DNA from: Mycobacterium uberis
GTDB lineage: Bacteria > Actinomycetota > Actinomycetes > Mycobacteriales > Mycobacteriaceae
Length of the DNA: 64,000 bases
Assembly: GCF_003408705.1 (NCBI RefSeq)
Contig: NZ_QAYL01000007.1
Coordinates: 62,001 to 126,000 of the forward strand
Direction of reading: 5' to 3'
In this document: positions 63,078-64,000 of the stretch, piece after piece
How positions within the stretch are numbered: the first letter of the stretch is position 1
How the letters are laid out: each line of letters opens with the position of its first letter
The notes under the pieces: generated by a model
Databases searched by the model: none
What the model saw: only the letters and a program-made list of their open reading frames with translations
Told to the model about the DNA's origin: nothing
Made by a program: the position numbers and the translations under genes

Positions 63078-63554
63078 TCAGACCCGTACCACCAATGCGG
63101 TCGCGATAGCGGCCAAGCCCTCGCCGCGCCCGGTCAGGCCAAGCCCATCGGTAGTCGTCGACGCCACTGATACCGGCGCCCGTAGCAACGCTGACAGCAA
63201 CCGTTGCGCCTCAGCACGGCGCGGACTGATCCTCGGCCGGTTACCGATCACCTGAACGGACGCGTTGACAACCCCGTAGCCGTGCCGCAGTAACGAATCG
63301 AGAACATGGCGCAACATATCAGCGCCGCTGACGCGTTCCCAACGCGGATCATCAACTCCAAACAGTCCACCTATATCGCCCTGCCCGGCAGCCGACAACA
63401 TGGCATCACACAACGCATGCACCGCCACATCACCGTCAGAGTGTCCGGCACAGCCGTCGACGTCGGGGAACAGCAGCCCCACCAGCCAACACGGTCGCCC
63501 CGGTTCAAACACGTGGACATCGAAACCCAAACCGACCCGCGGTAATTCGCTCAC
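63078..63554 (-). CDS. ispF: 2-C-methyl-D-erythritol 2,4-cyclodiphosphate synthase
   Basis: IspF forms the cyclodiphosphate in the MEP isoprenoid pathway. The 158-residue trimer-forming protein has the zinc ligands in [17 protein letters not shown] (Asp-x-His) and in [20 protein letters not shown] (His). [20 protein letters not shown] and the C-terminal [20 protein letters not shown] with the nucleotide-contact region are also present. GTG 63554 overlaps the ispD stop as GTGA, so the two enzymes are coupled. The frame is intact. Confidence 0.96.
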   Translation of the reverse strand: MSELPRVGLGFDVHVFEPGRPCWLVGLLFPDVDGCAGHSDGDVAVHALCDAMLSAAGQGDIGGLFGVDDPRWERVSGADMLRHVLDSLLRHGYGVVNASVQVIGNRPRISPRRAEAQRLLSALLRAPVSVASTTTDGLGLTGRGEGLAAIATALVVRV

Positions 63555-64000
63555 TGACGCAAAATTTCCTTCGCCAGCAGCAGATCTAACTGGGTGGTGA
63601 TCTTGAACGCCAACGGGTCGCCGGTGACCACCTGAACCTGGCCACCGAGATGTTCGACGAGGGAAGCATCGTCGGTGAAATCGACAGAATTACAATGGGG
63701 GCCACACTGATAAGCGCGCAATAGCAGCTCGGTAGCAAACCCCTGTGGGGTCTGCACCGCTCGCAGGCCGGCCCGCGCCAGAGTGCCGAGAACCATTCCG
63801 TTGGTATCCACGGCCTTAACAGTGTCATGCAGTGGAAGAGCCGGAACAACCGCGGTATGACCGGCGCGCAACGCTTCAACCACCCGCACGATTAACCGTG
63901 CTGGTGTCAGCGCCCGCGCAGCATCATGCACCAAGACAAATTCAGGTGTGCTCACCCCCGCAGGTCCGGGGATAGCCGCAAGAGCCGACCGCACTGATTC
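63551..64000 (-). CDS. ispD: 2-C-methyl-D-erythritol 4-phosphate cytidylyltransferase, partial (N-terminus beyond window)
   Basis: IspD makes CDP-methylerythritol from CTP and methylerythritol phosphate, two steps before IspF. About the last 149 residues are inside the window: [20 protein letters not shown], the substrate-binding [37 protein letters not shown] and [20 protein letters not shown] with a C-terminal [16 protein letters not shown]. These are the conserved second half of the family. The N-terminal CTP-binding loop lies beyond 64000, so completeness cannot be judged. It is coupled to ispF. Confidence 0.94.
   Translation of the reverse strand, partial: ESVRSALAAIPGPAGVSTPEFVLVHDAARALTPARLIVRVVEALRAGHTAVVPALPLHDTVKAVDTNGMVLGTLARAGLRAVQTPQGFATELLLRAYQCGPHCNSVDFTDDASLVEHLGGQVQVVTGDPLAFKITTQLDLLLAKEILRQ

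Noticed and set aside
62611..63255. Open frame of 214 codons opposite cysS and ispF
   Set aside because: Shadow of two real genes; it crosses their junction and shows no motif.

Overview
The window is about 64 kb of actinobacterial chromosome from a host-adapted mycobacterium of the Mycobacterium leprae / M. lepromatosis / M. uberis type. Three things point there. Protein after protein is close to M. tuberculosis (Mtb) proteins as I know them. Base composition looks moderate for a mycobacterium. A large part of the DNA consists of genes that still align to known mycobacterial proteins but are broken by stops, frameshifts and deletions. By my addition, intact coding sequence covers roughly 57% of the window. 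M. leprae is described as unable to degrade cholesterol, while this window holds an intact steroid ring-degradation cluster. I therefore lean towards a sister species of the clade, but this is inference. Rv numbers are quoted from memory of Mtb H37Rv, as labels for the matching protein and not as database hits.

Layout. (1) 1-8964 follows Mtb Rv3369 to Rv3351c: a broken Rv3369, nitroreductase (Rv3368c), SpoU-type RNA methylase (Rv3366), a collapsed histidine-kinase/conservon/mfpA region, broken FHA and Old-Yellow-Enzyme genes, intact folD with its membrane-protein partner, a secreted DUF732 protein, and a broken FAD oxidase. (2) 9123-9770 is a broken 13E12-family (DUF222) gene at the junction with the next block. 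(3) 9906-44276 follows Rv0179c to Rv0222. It opens with a 4.6 kb graveyard (lprO?, Rv0180c, pirin, sigG). Intact genes follow: monoacylglycerol lipase, Rv0184-Rv0185, ilvD, a CsoR-like regulator, zmp1, omamA/omamB, Rv0201c, mmpL11, Rv0204c, Rv0205, mmpL3-Rv0207c-trmB, pckA, Rv0216 and echA1. Between them lie dead Rv0191/Rv0197, Rv0203, Rv0209/Rv0210 and fadE3-like genes. (4) 44280-46791 is a second junction made only of pseudogenes: TetR, kelch and an MFS sugar transporter. (5) 46837-64000 follows Rv3567c to Rv3582c: hsaBCDA, kshB, Rv3572, fadE34 and kstR with three KstR operators, then dead LacI, metal-binding, MBL-fold and arsB2 genes, then a secreted glycerophosphodiesterase, rlmB-like, cysS, ispF and the end of ispD, which runs off the window.

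How it works together. What has survived is mostly core metabolism and envelope building: one-carbon metabolism, branched-chain amino acids, gluconeogenesis, isoprenoid precursors, translation, and mycolate export by MmpL3. Accessory regulation and transport are mostly dead. The main surprise is the steroid module, with ring-opening enzymes, their reductases, a side-chain dehydrogenase, the repressor and its operators all apparently functional, plus two Mce-accessory proteins (OmamA/B). I found no mobile element with an intact transposase, no CRISPR array, no rRNA and no tRNA gene, and no convincing new defence or biosynthetic system.
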